Positions 1 to 12,720 of a DNA stretch of 64,000 nt are shown in pieces (position 1 is the stretch's first letter; the number at the start of each line of letters is the position of its first letter). Origin of the DNA: Odontesthes bonariensis (taxonomy: Eukaryota > Chordata > Actinopteri > Atheriniformes > Atherinopsidae); assembly GCF_027942865.1 (NCBI RefSeq), contig NC_134515.1:13287339-13351338 (forward strand). Reading direction: 5' to 3'. Both the position numbers and the translations under genes were made by a program. The notes beneath the pieces were generated by a model. That model was not told the origin of the DNA, made no database searches, and saw nothing but the letters and a program-made list of their open reading frames with translations.

Positions 1-176
1 AGAAAAGGAGACAAACTCCTTGTGTTTAGGTAAAAAGCATCAAACAAAACACAGCCCAGCTTTTTTGTCCTGTCGTAGTGCCTATTTTGTCTTAATCCAA
101 AATAGTTTATTTTCATAATTTAGGCCTGACAACATAAGATCAAATGTCTTATTCTGCTAATTTCTGCCTCTTGCAG

Positions 177-3100
177 TCAAAGTTTATCCACACTAACAGT
201 GATTGAGGATTTCTTGGCCAAGAGGCCTGTGCCTGCGTCCCCCTATACAGCCAGCAAAGATGGACCTAACCAGAACTGGGTCCGCAATCTCAACTACTAC
301 CGTAAGTCATTATTTGTTATGATTGAGATATTATTTTTCTTGTTCAGTACTTCAATAAAGCTAATAAAATAAAAAAGTAATTGTTTACCTTGTGTAATCC
401 ACTGATGACACAACAGTTGTTTTTAGCATGAAAACTGATGACTCATGAGGAAAATTAGATATGACTCAAAAGAGGATGGCAAGACGTTCTGAATGTTCTG
501 CACGAAATGTACTCGAGAGGAGCAGTTTATTTATGATGTGCTAAATTAAACTTCTAGCCATGGTTTCCTGATTATATCTGTCTGATCCGTTTGGGGAGAG
601 CTTATTTTCTAACTGCAATGAAATGGCTCTCTGTTGCTTCTGCTGTTCATCAGTTTGTGATTAGTACTGCCACCTGCTGGTAATGTTTTATAACAGCCAG
701 ACCTTAGTCTACGAGCCTACACAAGCATCACAATTCATATATGCTGTCGTGTTGGTCTCCTTTTTTTGGAATATTTAGAAATGTGTTGATAAGGATATAT
801 CCTGAATCCATTCATTAAGCTGAGGACAGAGTTGTTGAAAGAAGAGTCAACCATTAAAACAAGAATCTAAAGTTATCAAAACCTGATTCAAACTTTCAAA
901 ATCAATATCCGCTGTAGCTTGTTAACTTTGTTGAATAAAAAAAATCAGGCAGAATGAAAAAAAGTTAGATTATAAAGTAGAGCTAACACAGTTGTCTGAT
1001 ACTAAAAGGTGAATGATTGAATAACCAAAGGAAAACCTATAAAATGAGAAAAAACAAAGGCAACAAGACATGGATTGACATAAAAATGTACATTGACTGA
1101 GAAAATGGCTAAGAACCAGCGCATGCAAAGCTAATTTGGTAACTTTACTGGCTTTGCAATATTTTAAAGGGCTGGACGGAAGCACAACGACCTCAGAGAG
1201 AGAGAGACTGATAAATCAGTTCAATGATCCCTCCAACACCTCAACATGGGTCTTCCTGCTGTCAACCAGGTAACACAATCACAATATCAATGATATGCAT
1301 GTGTGCAAACTGATAAGACATGAGCAGACATAAACCTATTGCTGACTTCTGTGGGCCTCAGGGCTGGTTGTCTGGGCGTGAACCTGATCGGGGCGAACCG
1401 TGTGGTGGTGTTTGACGCCTCCTGGAATCCCTGCCATGACGCCCAGGCCGTGTGCCGAGTCTATCGCTATGGACAGAGAAAGCCATGTCACATCTACCGA
1501 CTGGTGTGCGACTTCACCCTGGAGAAGAAGATCTACGACCGACAGATCTCCAAACAGGGCATGTCTGGTGAGTTAGTTGGAGAAAACCACCTACAGTCAC
1601 ACTACTACCTCCAAATTCTTTAAAAAATTGATCCATTAAAATATTACTGGTTCATAAAAGTAAGTTATCCCAATTCTGTCATTTCCAGCACATACAAAGA
1701 GAATATTTCCAATATGTCTATGTCTATGTCTCAGACAAAGACTTTCTGAAAACCTCAGTCAAACCTGTTCTGTGTCAACAGACACCCTAAAACTAAACAA
1801 TGAGCTTCAAACTCCCATCAAGAGCGCGTTATGTGACAGTAAACTGTGTCAAGGTTTTCCTGTAGGCTTTCAGTGGTGGAGTAGACACACTGAGGACACT
1901 TATGATTTGAGGAGCATCTCTTTGACCCTCCTCTTTCCACACTGAACTTTAATTTCTATTCCTTATGTATTTTCCTAAAACTCAATTTTTGTTTCCCTTC
2001 TCTCTCCATCAGATCGCGTGGTGGATGATCTGAACCCTGTGCTGACCTTCACCAGGAGGGAAGTCGAATCTCTTCTTCACTTCGTGGAGGAGGAACTGGA
2101 GCCCTCCCAGGTCCAGCTGCAGCCTGAGGACGGCATGGAGAGCGTCCTGCATAAGGCTTTGCACTTTTACTCTCACCTGATTACCAAGGTAGATGAACAG
2201 AGGAGACTCAGGCTCAGTCCTAGTTCCTCTCATTAACCCTATCTCTCCGTCTTGGAGGCATAAGGTACCCCTTCTTTATTGGGGTTCAAGAAGTAATGAT
2301 CATCTAGTCATCCAAATGCCCCCCAGTCTCTCCCTGTATGGCCTCCAACCTCCTTGATCTTCAAAAAGAAAAGAGGCACCTTATTCCTTTGAAAGAAAGC
2401 GGTGGAGCCAAGGTGATTTAAAAGTAGAGAACTATTGTAGGCTATTTGGCTGGCAGATACTGTTTTTTATGGCTGAAAAAAAAATTGCTCGGGACTGATG
2501 TCTTTGAAAGAGGGCTGTACCAGAGATGAGTGACAGTTTCCAGCCAATTCAATAACTCAAAACTCAACAAGTCATAGTGAATTTCGAAATATACTTGAAT
2601 ATACCTTTTGGAAACTTTTTGCAACTGTGCTCCTCTGCATCTCTCAAATTGAGAGTTTTAATACATTTAATCAAAAAAAAGAAGAAAACCCTCACTCCCT
2701 CTCTCCCTCCTTCAGCAACCCTTCCCCCATGAGTCCCTCCTGATGGACCGCAGGGAGAGGAAGCTGAGCAGCGCTGAAAAGAAAGCTGCTAAAAAGGGCT
2801 ATGAAGAGGAGAAGAGGGCCTCAGTGCCATACACCCGCCCATCCTACGCTCACTATTACCCTGCCAGCGACCAGAGCCTCACCAACATCCCCGCATTCAG
2901 CCAGAGAAACTGGTTAGTGATTCACAGCTTGGAGGCTTATGCGGAAAAGAATTCTGAAATTTTGTTTAATTCATGTTGTCCATTGTGTTCTTTGTAACAT
3001 CCAACCCTACTTTTCTTAAGTTAATAGTAAAATAAATCTCTGTTCAGGCGTCCTCCCACTCGCACTGAGGAAAAACCAGTGGCCAGTGTTCGACCAGTCC

Positions 3101-5018
3101 AATCAACTCCAGTTCCCACGATGCCCCGCCAGGTGTCTTCAGCTTCTACCCCAGACCGTGATTCCTCTAGATCCAACCTTGTAGGCTTCCCTGTCAACTG
3201 CCTGCAGAAAGCCGGCGTGTTTGTACAGAAAATTGTCACCACTACTGGTGAGCGAATTGAGCATTTATCTAATATTTTACTCTTATTTCATCCACATCTC
3301 ACTTCCTGTACAATGTTCCCACTTTCTATATATAATTACTCATAATTGATTTTTTTTTTTCTGAGAATTCATAAATTGTTGTTCTTACAGACATAGTGAT
3401 TCCAGGTGCCAACAGCTCAACGGATGTCCAGGCCAGGATCACAGCTGGGGAGAGTATCCATGTCATCAGGGGCACAAAAGGTACAACACCCAGTGTTGGA
3501 AAACTGTTGTTTGGTGGTCGATTGAGTGGTTGTTAAATTTTTCAAATGTGAGAATTAGCTTCTTTTATTCACCTGTTATTAAACAAAATAACCTCTGGGT
3601 TTTGAACTGTCAGCCTCACAGTAACCGTAATCATTTTTTATCAGCTGCTTACAGTTTATGCTGATGATTATTTTTTTTTCACTTTGGCTTTTTTAGGGAC
3701 TTATATCAGGACATCTGATGGCCGAATCTTTGCCATTAGAGCGGCTAATAAGGCCAAATTATTGGAGGAGAGTGCAACAGCGTCACCCAAAGGTAACGAG
3801 ATTTCCTTTCAAATATAAACTCATATTACTCATACTTAAATCAATTAGTACCTTTCAAAGTTACATAAAATGTTATTGAAATTATTGCAACATTGTTCAA
3901 GTAAACTATGCTTGTGCACATTATTTGATTCTCCTTATGCTAATATCCAATCCCTTGTTTCTTTCAGAGTCTGAAACCCCACCTCAGGAGGTTTCAACCA
4001 ATGGTTGCCTGTCACCTGACAGGAAGCACCTGACACCCCCCAAGATTGTGCCCCGTCCCATTTCACCCGACAGCCCAGAGATCATCAATGAGTTGCAGCG
4101 CTACACCGGTGTCACGGGGGCTGAGGCAGCCTCTGCCGTTCAGCCAGAGAGAGCAGCAGAGAGCAGCATGAACGAGTCGCCTTCCACCAAACTGCTCCAG
4201 ACCAATGGTAACAACAGTGGCAGCAGTTTTACTGGTGGAAAAATGGGTCACCATGATGCCTCCGTTACTAACGTAATCCAGCCCAACATGGACGACAATG
4301 TTGCTCAAGACTTGAGAATAGGCATCAAGCGCAAAGCCCCCCTCACATCCCTGGATGAGCGGGTCAGTAAGCAGCCATCTGTTGCCCAACGCTCCTCAGC
4401 TCCTCTGCCCTCGCAAGGATTCCCCTTTCCAGGGGGTTACGGCATGCCCCCTATGAGTCTCAACTCTACCATGTTGGGTGGATCACTGGGGCATCCGCTG
4501 TTCATGGGGTCAAGCTCACATTACTTCAACTCACCTCACACTCAGCTGGGTGACCCCACTTACATGTACCCCGATCTGTTTGGCTTGAGCGGAGCTGGCA
4601 CTGTCCCCTCTTCTTCGTCCTCACCTTCATTAACAACAACCTGTGCTCCTGCCATCTCATCTTCCTCATCAGCTTCTGCATCAGTCAAAGCTACCAGTTC
4701 ACTTCCAGGAGCCCTGCCGCCATTTATGCTGACCCCCAGCATGGCTGGCATGGCTGGGATGCTCCCACCCGGCTTCCCCCTGTCATACAGTCCATCTCTG
4801 GCCAGCCTTTACTCAGGATCAATGCTCCCCGGCGGGCTGCCAGGTCCTGCTGCCACTCCTGGCCCAGCGGGTGCCAGTTTCTTGTCCCAATACCCTCCAA
4901 CTGCAGCCTCTAGCTCATCCTCATCCTCCCCTTCCTCCTTTTCCCCCTCAGCACGCTCTGATGGCCACCGGGCCCAGGTTTTAGTCAACGGCAGGGATGT
5001 TAGTAACGTTAGCAGCTC

Positions 5019-5062
<44 letters not shown>

Positions 5063-5085
5063 TTATTGAGGTGGGGGGACAGTGA
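177..5085 (+). CDS. rad54l2: RAD54L2/ARIP4 SNF2-family helicase, C-terminal half (9 exons, 5' part outside window)
   Basis: SNF2-type, DNA-dependent ATPase that in mammals binds the androgen receptor and acts as a nuclear transcription co-regulator. Exons: 177-301, 1170-1269, 1362-1567, 2013-2188, 2716-2912, 3048-3247, 3391-3480, 3697-3792 and 3968-5085. All junctions are AG/GT and the frame holds throughout, giving 768 residues plus stop, about half of the mammalian protein. The first three exons finish the helicase C-terminal lobe: motif V-like GVNLIGANRVVVFD and motif VI-like QAVCRVYRYGQ, followed by FTLEKKIYDRQISKQGMSDR. Next come the ARIP4-specific blocks VPYTRPSYAHYYPASDQSL, VASVRPVQSTP, IVIPGANSSTDVQARI and GTYIRTSDGRIFA. 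The long last exon is low-complexity, rich in Ser, Pro, Gly and Met, and ends in a poly-Asp run plus VIEVGGQ. Mammalian ARIP4 ends similarly (DDDVIEV), and that acidic VIEV resembles a SUMO-interacting motif. Identity is very sure; the start lies left of the window. Confidence 0.96.
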
Positions 5086-8034
5086 GACTTGAGAAAGCTT
5101 TCAGCGATTAAGATGGGATGTCCCATTTGCCAGGATACATGTTTTAAAGGGTCTGTGGTGAAGGCCTTGAGGGGAATGGACAAGAAATGAAAGACAGTTA
5201 ATGTGTTAAGAATATCTTCTGGTCACCTGTACTGCCTTGAAGAAACAGTCTGAAAGAAGTCTGACTGGAAATCTTAATGCTGAATATCAGAGCGTGAAAC
5301 CTGAAAAAAAGTGTTTTAAAGATCCAGTCAAGAGGAGAAAATTAAATTCAAAGGACTTTGAGCTTCCAGGGTTTTTGTCCAAGTTCGGCATTACAATGCT
5401 CATCACTGGACTGAGTACTGCTGAGTGTGCGCCTGTAGTGACTTCAAATGGCCACTAGTTGTACTGTTGACTTTAGAGATTCTAGTTCTGCAGCTTTGCT
5501 AAATGTCAACTCTTGCTTTCTGCTCATTTAAAAGACGACCATAGGGTGGAGTTGTTTTTACAAAAAAAAAAAATAATAAGGTTTGTGAAACAAAGTAGCT
5601 AGTAGTAAATTTTGTTTAATAACTGATATGAAAGTGTTCGTCACATATTGAATATTGCTACTGAGTATTTCCTAGGATGGTGAGAGAAAGGGTTAAAAGA
5701 TCAAACAGAACTATTAGAGAGCATTTAGATTCAACTTAACAATTCACTGCCAGGACAGGGGTCATGTACACTTTTGCTCTTGAAGGGAGGGAAAAAAAAA
5801 AAGATATGGGATCATCTTGAATTGTTCAAGAAAAATAGTTGAGGCTTGGTAAGAGTGAGGGTAAAACACACTTCACTGAAACTTTAAAACTCAAATAAAA
5901 GAATGTATGCTTAATCAAATGCCTTTATACCAGGCCTTTTTGGAAAGACTCCTTCTATTTAGGCACGGGGCGTGGGAAGGTGTAATTTCTTCTGTTTTTG
6001 TATGTGTACTGTATTTTTATGTATTCTACTTTTTAAAGAAAACGATTGCCTAAAAACAGCCAGGTGAAAATGAGGAAAAAAAACTAGTGAGTTATACTCC
6101 TTGTAGCGGAGAAACAACCAACAGAAAATGCCTTTTTGCCTCCATCTTTCTGAATGTTAGCTGTGAGAGAGGAGAGGTAAAGAGAGACAGACAGTCACCG
6201 CGGCTCTCTGGATCTCACCCACAGTCTTACTGTAGCCTAGTGAAAAATGATGCAAAACACTCACTCAAGCCTATATGTATTTGTACAGCCCCAGAGGAAC
6301 TGAGCTCGCAGCCCTGAGTTTTGGTTATGCTCGTGTCGTTACGGTCTTTGTATCTGCGTGTTTTGTTTTTAAAGGTTACAAAAGGAATCGCATAGGAAAA
6401 AGAATATAAACACAAAGTTGTTTTAACCTGTTCTGACACAGATTTCACCTCTGCTCTGCATTTTTTTTTCCTTTTTCTTTCTCTGTCTCATCTTTTTTCA
6501 TGAACAGAGGTCAATGTAAAACCAAACTTTTTTTATTTTTATTTTTTTAGTTTGGAGAGATGGTGTCGCTGTGCCAAAAACAAAAAAATGCACAAGCACA
6601 TCGGAAACCTCTATAAAATAGGATTGTGTCTTCAGAGACCAAATAACGTTGTCAGTGCAGAGCAGTTTAAAGTCTCGTCCACCACAGCAACACGCTCTCT
6701 CTTCAGCATCTTAACAGCTACAGTTGATAAGTACATATCCATGTCTGTACATCGCTGCACTGTAAAAGAGACACAAATCTGTATTCGTTTGAAGGAAAGC
6801 TGGAAAAGAAACCTGGAAAAGCTTCATCTTGTGACCAGATTCCCTTTAGATTAACCATAAATCGCCATTTTGCTCACACAAAGTGATCTACCATGATCAA
6901 CACTGTTTATTCTCCTTAATCGCGGCAGCAAGAGCTTTAAAAGCCAATAGCTCTCCAGTTAAAAATTAAACTCTGAACATCATCAAAGCATCATTTTTTT
7001 GTCCTTCCACTTCCACGGATCTGTTCTTCATACAAAAACTGTTAGTTTACTCATGTTTCATTTTTGCTCTCCTCATTTTACAATGTTTGAATTTACCAAA
7101 TTAATTTATTTATGACGGTGCATATTTATTCAATTGTATTTTTATTTTTGTACAATGTTGTTTTTTTTTTGGTTTCCATTTGTTTCTTCATTATCTTGTT
7201 TGTAAGATTTTTATGTTCACGATAGTATCATCGTTCCTTCACTTATTCTGTTTGTTTATTTCATTTTTTTTTTTTTTTTTGAAAGACCCAATGATCAGCC
7301 AGTCTGACCCAACACATGTGAACCTGTGCAGAACTTGCATGTGGACCAACCAATTAGTGTGTTGTTGAGCACATTAATATCCAGGATCTTTAAGGATAGA
7401 GTAAATACTGTATCTGATAACTAATCAGCTCTTCATAATGACAAGCTGAAAAAAATCTGACACAAGGGACACGTTGACAAGCATGTTCTTCTTAATGTGA
7501 GATGTCTCAGATGATTGGGAAACAAATGTCAGCATTTAATCTGAATATTGTGAGCCATAAGTGTGCCTGTTGGCTCAATCGCAAGTACTGGGTCAAAAAC
7601 TGAGGCGGTCCAACCACTCACCAGCTGAAAAGAAGGTTCTATCAAGCGCTTTCCTTTTCTTGTTGGAAGTTCATTACCATATCAGCAGAATTGTCCACTT
7701 GTGTCATCCACTGGTGGTAAATGAGTTTGCTCAGTGTTGAATTGTGTGACTCTCAGCTCGGCGCTTGCTGTGCAGACTTACTGCTCTGTAGTTCCACAGC
7801 TTTCTACTTGAATTTACATATTTATTTATACAAACCGATTTGGTCGGACGAGCCGAGCCGACTGTTTGAATTCCATTTTTGCCGAAGAGATGATTAACTC
7901 TGCTGTCTTTGAGGATTGGCTCTCATCAAAGTCTTTTGTGTAGATTATCGATGCATAATGTGTTTGACTTTGGATCACTTTTAGATTTTTCTTTCTTTTC
8001 TTTTTTCTTTTTCTTGGGTTGTTTTTTTGATGTA

Positions 8035-8040
8035 AATAAA
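8035..8040 (+). terminator. Candidate internal polyadenylation signal of rad54l2
   Basis: AATAAA within the presumed rad54l2 3' UTR, preceded by a T-rich tract and followed by a weaker T-rich region. It would give a 3' UTR of roughly 3 kb. Only the hexamer and its context support this. Confidence 0.4.
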
Positions 8041-9569
8041 AGAAATGTGCTCTAAATAATACTTTTTCCAATTTCTTTTGCAGTAGCAGATGGAGTCCAT
8101 AATCCCCTTTTGTTCCCACACTCTTATAAACACACACGCAGTGGAGGATAGTTGCACACCGTTTCCAAGAAAATAAGGCAGTTTTGTACATTTCAGCCTT
8201 ATGACGAACATTTAACTTTGAACGCAGCGATCTTCAGTGATAGCCTGTTGGATTTGTCCTGAAAAAAACATAATTTTGCATGTTTATCTTCAGTTAATGC
8301 AAATGTAATCTGTTAACAAACAGCCCAATTATTTTAGGTTCTTTTAAAAAGGAAAGTTTATCCAAAGGTCTCATTTAACTTTCATCAATATTCAGTTAAA
8401 TAATCAAACAGTAATAGTACATGAAATAACAATAATAAAATGATATTATCATGGCAAATATTAAAGAAAGCGCTATAATTATCAACCGTTAAATATTAGA
8501 GTTTATTTTACATTCAGCGTACATGTTCATCCTCTTGAAAAGAGATGAATGTGGCCACTCAAGTAACCAAAAGTTTTCAATAGAAAAGGAAAAAAAAGCG
8601 TCACTTTTTAGAGCACCTCTAGCTGACATGGCTGGAAAGAAATAATCAAAATAACCGGATTTGGTTATTTTTACACCAGCAATTGCATCAGCTAGTAATA
8701 ACTTATTGTTCTTAATGTGGTGACTATAATTCACACTCTGTGGCTGTAATTACTTCTGACATTACATTTGCTCTTTCTGTTGTTGTGACACAGTGTTAAC
8801 AACAGGGAGGGTTTGTTTTCTAATGTTCTGCTTTGACTCACTTTATTACTTTATTGTTCCTTACATTTTTTTCCATTAAACATTTTTGATTGTCAAATTG
8901 AAAGCCTTAAAATCATCTTGGGGCAGAAACCAACAAATTTGCCCCATCATCAATCCCATAATTCCCATATATTTTGCATTTTAGTGGAGTTTTTATCTCT
9001 TGTTTTCAGCGTCATTTATTTGTTCCAACCACCAAGGAAGTGGATAATAGAATGGTCCAGTGAGAGAAGTTGAATGATAAAAGGGAGTATGTTGATTCAT
9101 TTAATGCATGTTCCATACACTAAAGGCCATGGGTTTGCAGAAATCAACAACAGTCAACTCAGCTCAGCAGATAACCAGACAGCCGCATCGACTGTGCAAA
9201 GCAACATTGTTATCTCCGTATAACTAAAATTAGAATTTAGGACTAAATTATGGTCATAAATCAAAATCACATGCTAGAGTCTGGACTACAGAACTCTATC
9301 TGGAGCCAGAAGTAAGTCTGCATTTGGGTGAAGATAAGGGTGAATTCTCGTGCATAACTTTGGGTTGAACATGAAGCACAATGAGTATCATCACATATGT
9401 CTTTCACTTTCTTTCTCTATTCAGTGATGCATGAGAGATTTTCTTTCTGTGTTTGAAACTCTGAGTGAGGGTTGTTGTTTAGTCTCTGTTCATGTTCCCC
9501 GTTTCATTGTTGCAAACTGTTTGTATGTGGTCTGTCTTTGTTAACGTGATGTAAGTTCCGATTGTTCAG

Positions 9570-9575
9570 AATAAA
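9570..9575 (+). terminator. Candidate distal polyadenylation signal of rad54l2
   Basis: AATAAA followed within 15-30 bases by a T/GT-rich stretch (tgtgatttttgtgtcttt), the usual arrangement of a cleavage site. It is the best candidate for the end of the rad54l2 transcript. Confidence 0.55.
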
Positions 9576-9600
9576 ATGAATGCATCTGTGATTTTTGTGT

Positions 9601-10971
9601 CTTTAACAGAGTGTAATTTTGCTAAATAATGCAAACGGAACCCTGGGCTTAAACATTCAGTGTGCAAAGTACCCTTAGAGTGAGTAGCATTTCTATCATA
9701 GACATTATAAGGGTGATATTAAAACAAATAATTAATTGGAATAAATTTTGATTTAAGGCCAGAGCGCTTTCAAAATAATTGCCAAAAGGTAAACTTGATA
9801 TATCATAAAGCCACCTACGAATACAGTAGCCCAAGATTTGAGCCCTGAGTGGTGGTGTGTATTTGAGATATTTTCTTAGAATTTAGAAGCAAATGAAGAA
9901 TGGCTAAAAGATTTCATAGATTCTACTTACAATAATTACATGTGAAAGTATTTTATCACGTACAAATTTCAGATAAAATAGCTCCAACCTTTATATTGTT
10001 ATGTATAAGATAATGTGTACTAACAGCACACAGCATGTGAAATATGAAAATTAAATGACAGTAACTACTTAAGTAATTGCTATTTTCCACCACAGACAAC
10101 TAAAAAAAGGCCTCTTTATGAATATATTCCTGAACTATATTCCTGAAGTTAATTTTTTGCTTCAGAAACATCCTGAAACAGTCTATATCATAAATCACAG
10201 AATTGCGTGCACGTGTTTGCATGAACCCACCTGTCTTAATAAGAGGGGATGAAACTTCAAAGCGGTGTGCACACAGAGATCAAACGTACAAACTGCAAAG
10301 AAAAGCTGAGAGGGGGTCAAGAATGCCCAAACAAAACTGAGCTATGTCTTCAACAGCTTCCTGTCTGAGATGCATGCCCACTAGTTTCTGATTCTGTAAA
10401 ATCAGGACACACATGTTGAAGCATCTGTTGGTTTAATCCATTCCCCAGACCCCTTTGGGGTGTGTGGAAGCATCAGTTAATCTGTCAGCTCGTCAGGTTA
10501 TCACCAAGAAGTTCACTTACATCGTCTTCTTTTAAGGACAGCCATGGTCGGGCACATTTTGGACAGAGAGGACAGGTTGGTCGAAAAAAAGAGTTAAGGA
10601 AGCCATCTATATTAACAACTTTAAGCAGAGGAATCCTCAGTCATCATCTACCAAACATTTACATAGTAGCTTTGACTCTCCTTCCCATGCACTTTCACAA
10701 TCATTCACACCTTGAACCAAAACACTGTTGGTCAGGTGAGTCAGTCAGTGGGGTTACCCTGGCACTGTAAAAATCGGATTAAGGGCTAAATTACAATAAG
10801 TGACAAAGAAACACTCTGTGTGTAAATGATTTTTCAACAGTTTATAAGCCTTAAACTCTCCACAAGCAAGTTAGAACCGAAGTCTTTTGGACAAGAGGTG
10901 AAATGTCTACAAAAACTCAGAAACAAAGTTTAGTTGCCTTCTATTTAAGCTCTCTGGATTCCCAGTCGGGT
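9601..10971. other. Intergenic, nothing recognised
   Basis: AT-rich spacer between rad54l2 and tmem115. The frame at 10462-10770 (+) has no recognisable composition or splice context, and I see no RNA gene. Confidence 0.5.
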
Positions 10972-11240
10972 CTGCACGGTGGTGTGGTGGTTAGCTCCTT
11001 GCCTCGCAGCTAGAGGGTTCCAGGTTATATTCCCAGCTGGGGCCTTTCTATATGTAGTTTGCATGTTCTCCCCATGTATATGCGTGGGTACTCCGGCTTC
11101 CTCCCCCCGTCCAAAAGCATGTTAGGTAATTGGTGACTAAATTTGTCCCTTGGAGTGAGTGTGACAATGACAGGTTGGATAGGCTCCAGCCCCCCTGCGA
11201 CCCTAAAAATGGATTAAGCGGGTATAGAAAATGGTAGACC
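10972..11240 (+). repeat. tRNA-derived teleost SINE (degenerate)
   Basis: Starts with an A-box-like segment (cacggtggtgtggtggttag) and a decayed B-box (ggttccaggttatattccc). The core shared by many fish SINEs follows: 'gtttgcatgttctcccc', 'gcgtgggtactccggcttcc', 'ccaaaagcatgttaggtaat', then 'ggataggctccagcccccc' and 'ggattaagcgg'. Recognition rests on familiarity with this fish repeat. Its sub-family was not determined, and it is too mutated to be recently active. Confidence 0.85.
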
Positions 11241-11600
11241 ATAGACAGTAGACCAAAATAGGCTGACTGGATCAATACAGATACATTTTCTGAATACTGA
11301 ATGACAAGGTTGTCGCTTCACTTCATTTAGATGAACGTAAGTGTTATATAGTGTTTATATATTCTAATGCTCTAATTACTGAAGGATAATCTATGATAAT
11401 TGAAATATATTAGGTTCAGGTAAGAACAAATATTAGCCTACCAAAGAACAAATCCCCAAGAAAGCAAACATGGGTGGATGTAATTATAAGTAAATAAATA
11501 AACTGAAAAAAATGCATGGCTGGGTTTTAAGCGGTACATTTTACTAAACGAAGTAAATGGTGAATGAGGCCTAGTCTCATCAACTGGCCACCTAGCCTAA
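11241..11600. other. Intergenic, nothing recognised
   Basis: AT-rich spacer between the SINE and the tmem115 promoter region, with no ORF or motif worth naming. Confidence 0.5.
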
Positions 11601-12720
11601 TTTATTCTCAACATAGTCGTCAGGCGTTTGTGCTGTGTGTAAGAACTCAGTTTCCCAGAGTGCTCTGCTTCAAGCAGTTACGTTACGTAGTTTACACTGA
11701 TCGCAGATGACGCTGGTGGACGGCGCAGGTCTGTTAGCTAAGTGGTGTTTCTGGGAGGAGAAGTGCCTGCTAAGATAATACTGTTTCCTGAAACAGCCTC
11801 TTCTCGAAAGACAGAAGAACAATGAAATTAACGAATGAAGATGAAGTAGAGGAAAACCTGTGAACTATATTTGAACTGGCGCATTTTCCAAAGGTCTCTA
11901 ACATTGTTTTGAGGGCCTGTTGTTAGCTACGGGAAATCCTCGGGCTAGCCCGGTAGACACCGGGACGAGGAAACTCAGAGGACCAAGCAAGGACTGGAGC
12001 TACGTAGGCTGGTTTATTTCGACCAGGTTTTACTGACACTGAAAACTTTTTATTTTATTCAGACGAAGAAGCAGTCTCTCCTCTTCCTCTAAAGACGCTT
12101 TTAGTTTGACTGCTAGCCAGTCTTAACTCCCCGTGTTTACAAGCTAACTCAGCCAGGATCCCCTGATGGAGTTGGCAGCTTTGAGTATTTGCGTCTGTTA
12201 GGATTTTTATATTGGGCTCCTGACATTTGCTAGCTAGGACGTGTCTATTTGTTGTACGCTCGTTTTGATTCTGTCTACAACCACCGAAGGTCGCTTGCTA
12301 GGTAGCTAAATCAAAATCTCCCCTAGCTGAGCTTATCACACAGTAGAGACTTATCAACTGCAGCCCAAAGTTTGTTGCCTTGTCGTCTGTTTTCTTATCT
12401 TCTTATCTACTCTGCGTATGTTACAAAGATTTAATCTAACTTACTAGATTTTAATTCAAAGGCTAACGGACTTGAGCTGAAATAATAGAACCTTTCTGAG
12501 TTGATTACCAAAACTACCTTTATCCAATTGACTGACTCTCCCGGATGAAGGCTCACAGAGAAGTGTGGATTTTGATGTCGGGACCCTCGGGTGTCTCCTG
12601 TTCCGCTTGGCATAATTAAACCCGCACCCAAGGACTGCCACACCAGAAGCAACTTTTTTTTGCTTTCAAGCTCTTTTGGGCTGATTTGCTCAAGGAAGAC
12701 CCTGTCCACAACAGACCACC
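11600..12720 (+). promoter_or_regulatory. tmem115: tmem115 promoter and 5' UTR region (boundaries inferred)
   Basis: Base composition shifts here from AT-rich to mixed, with more CpG (for example 11690-11760 and 11930-11970), directly upstream of the tmem115 start codon. I see no clear TATA box, consistent with a housekeeping gene. If transcription starts near 11.7-11.8 kb the leader would be close to 1 kb and would carry upstream ATGs, including one at 11822 that opens a 13-codon frame. The transcription start cannot be fixed from sequence, and a 5' UTR intron is possible. Confidence 0.45.

Larger units (their letters stand above)
5086..9600 (+). other. rad54l2: rad54l2 3' UTR (inferred extent)
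   Basis: About 4.5 kb after the rad54l2 stop with no recognisable exon on either strand. It is AT-rich, with many poly-T and poly-A tracts and only short chance ORFs. The extent is inferred from the AATAAA at 9570-9575, which is followed by a T/GT-rich stretch; an earlier AATAAA at 8035-8040 may give a shorter form. The short open frames inside it (for example 6087-6317 and 6552-6854) have no protein-like composition. Confidence 0.6.

Noticed and set aside
4063..5183. Minus-strand ORFs, including a Ser-rich one
   Set aside because: Shadows of the rad54l2 last exon; the poly-Ser run is the antisense of the GAT repeat.
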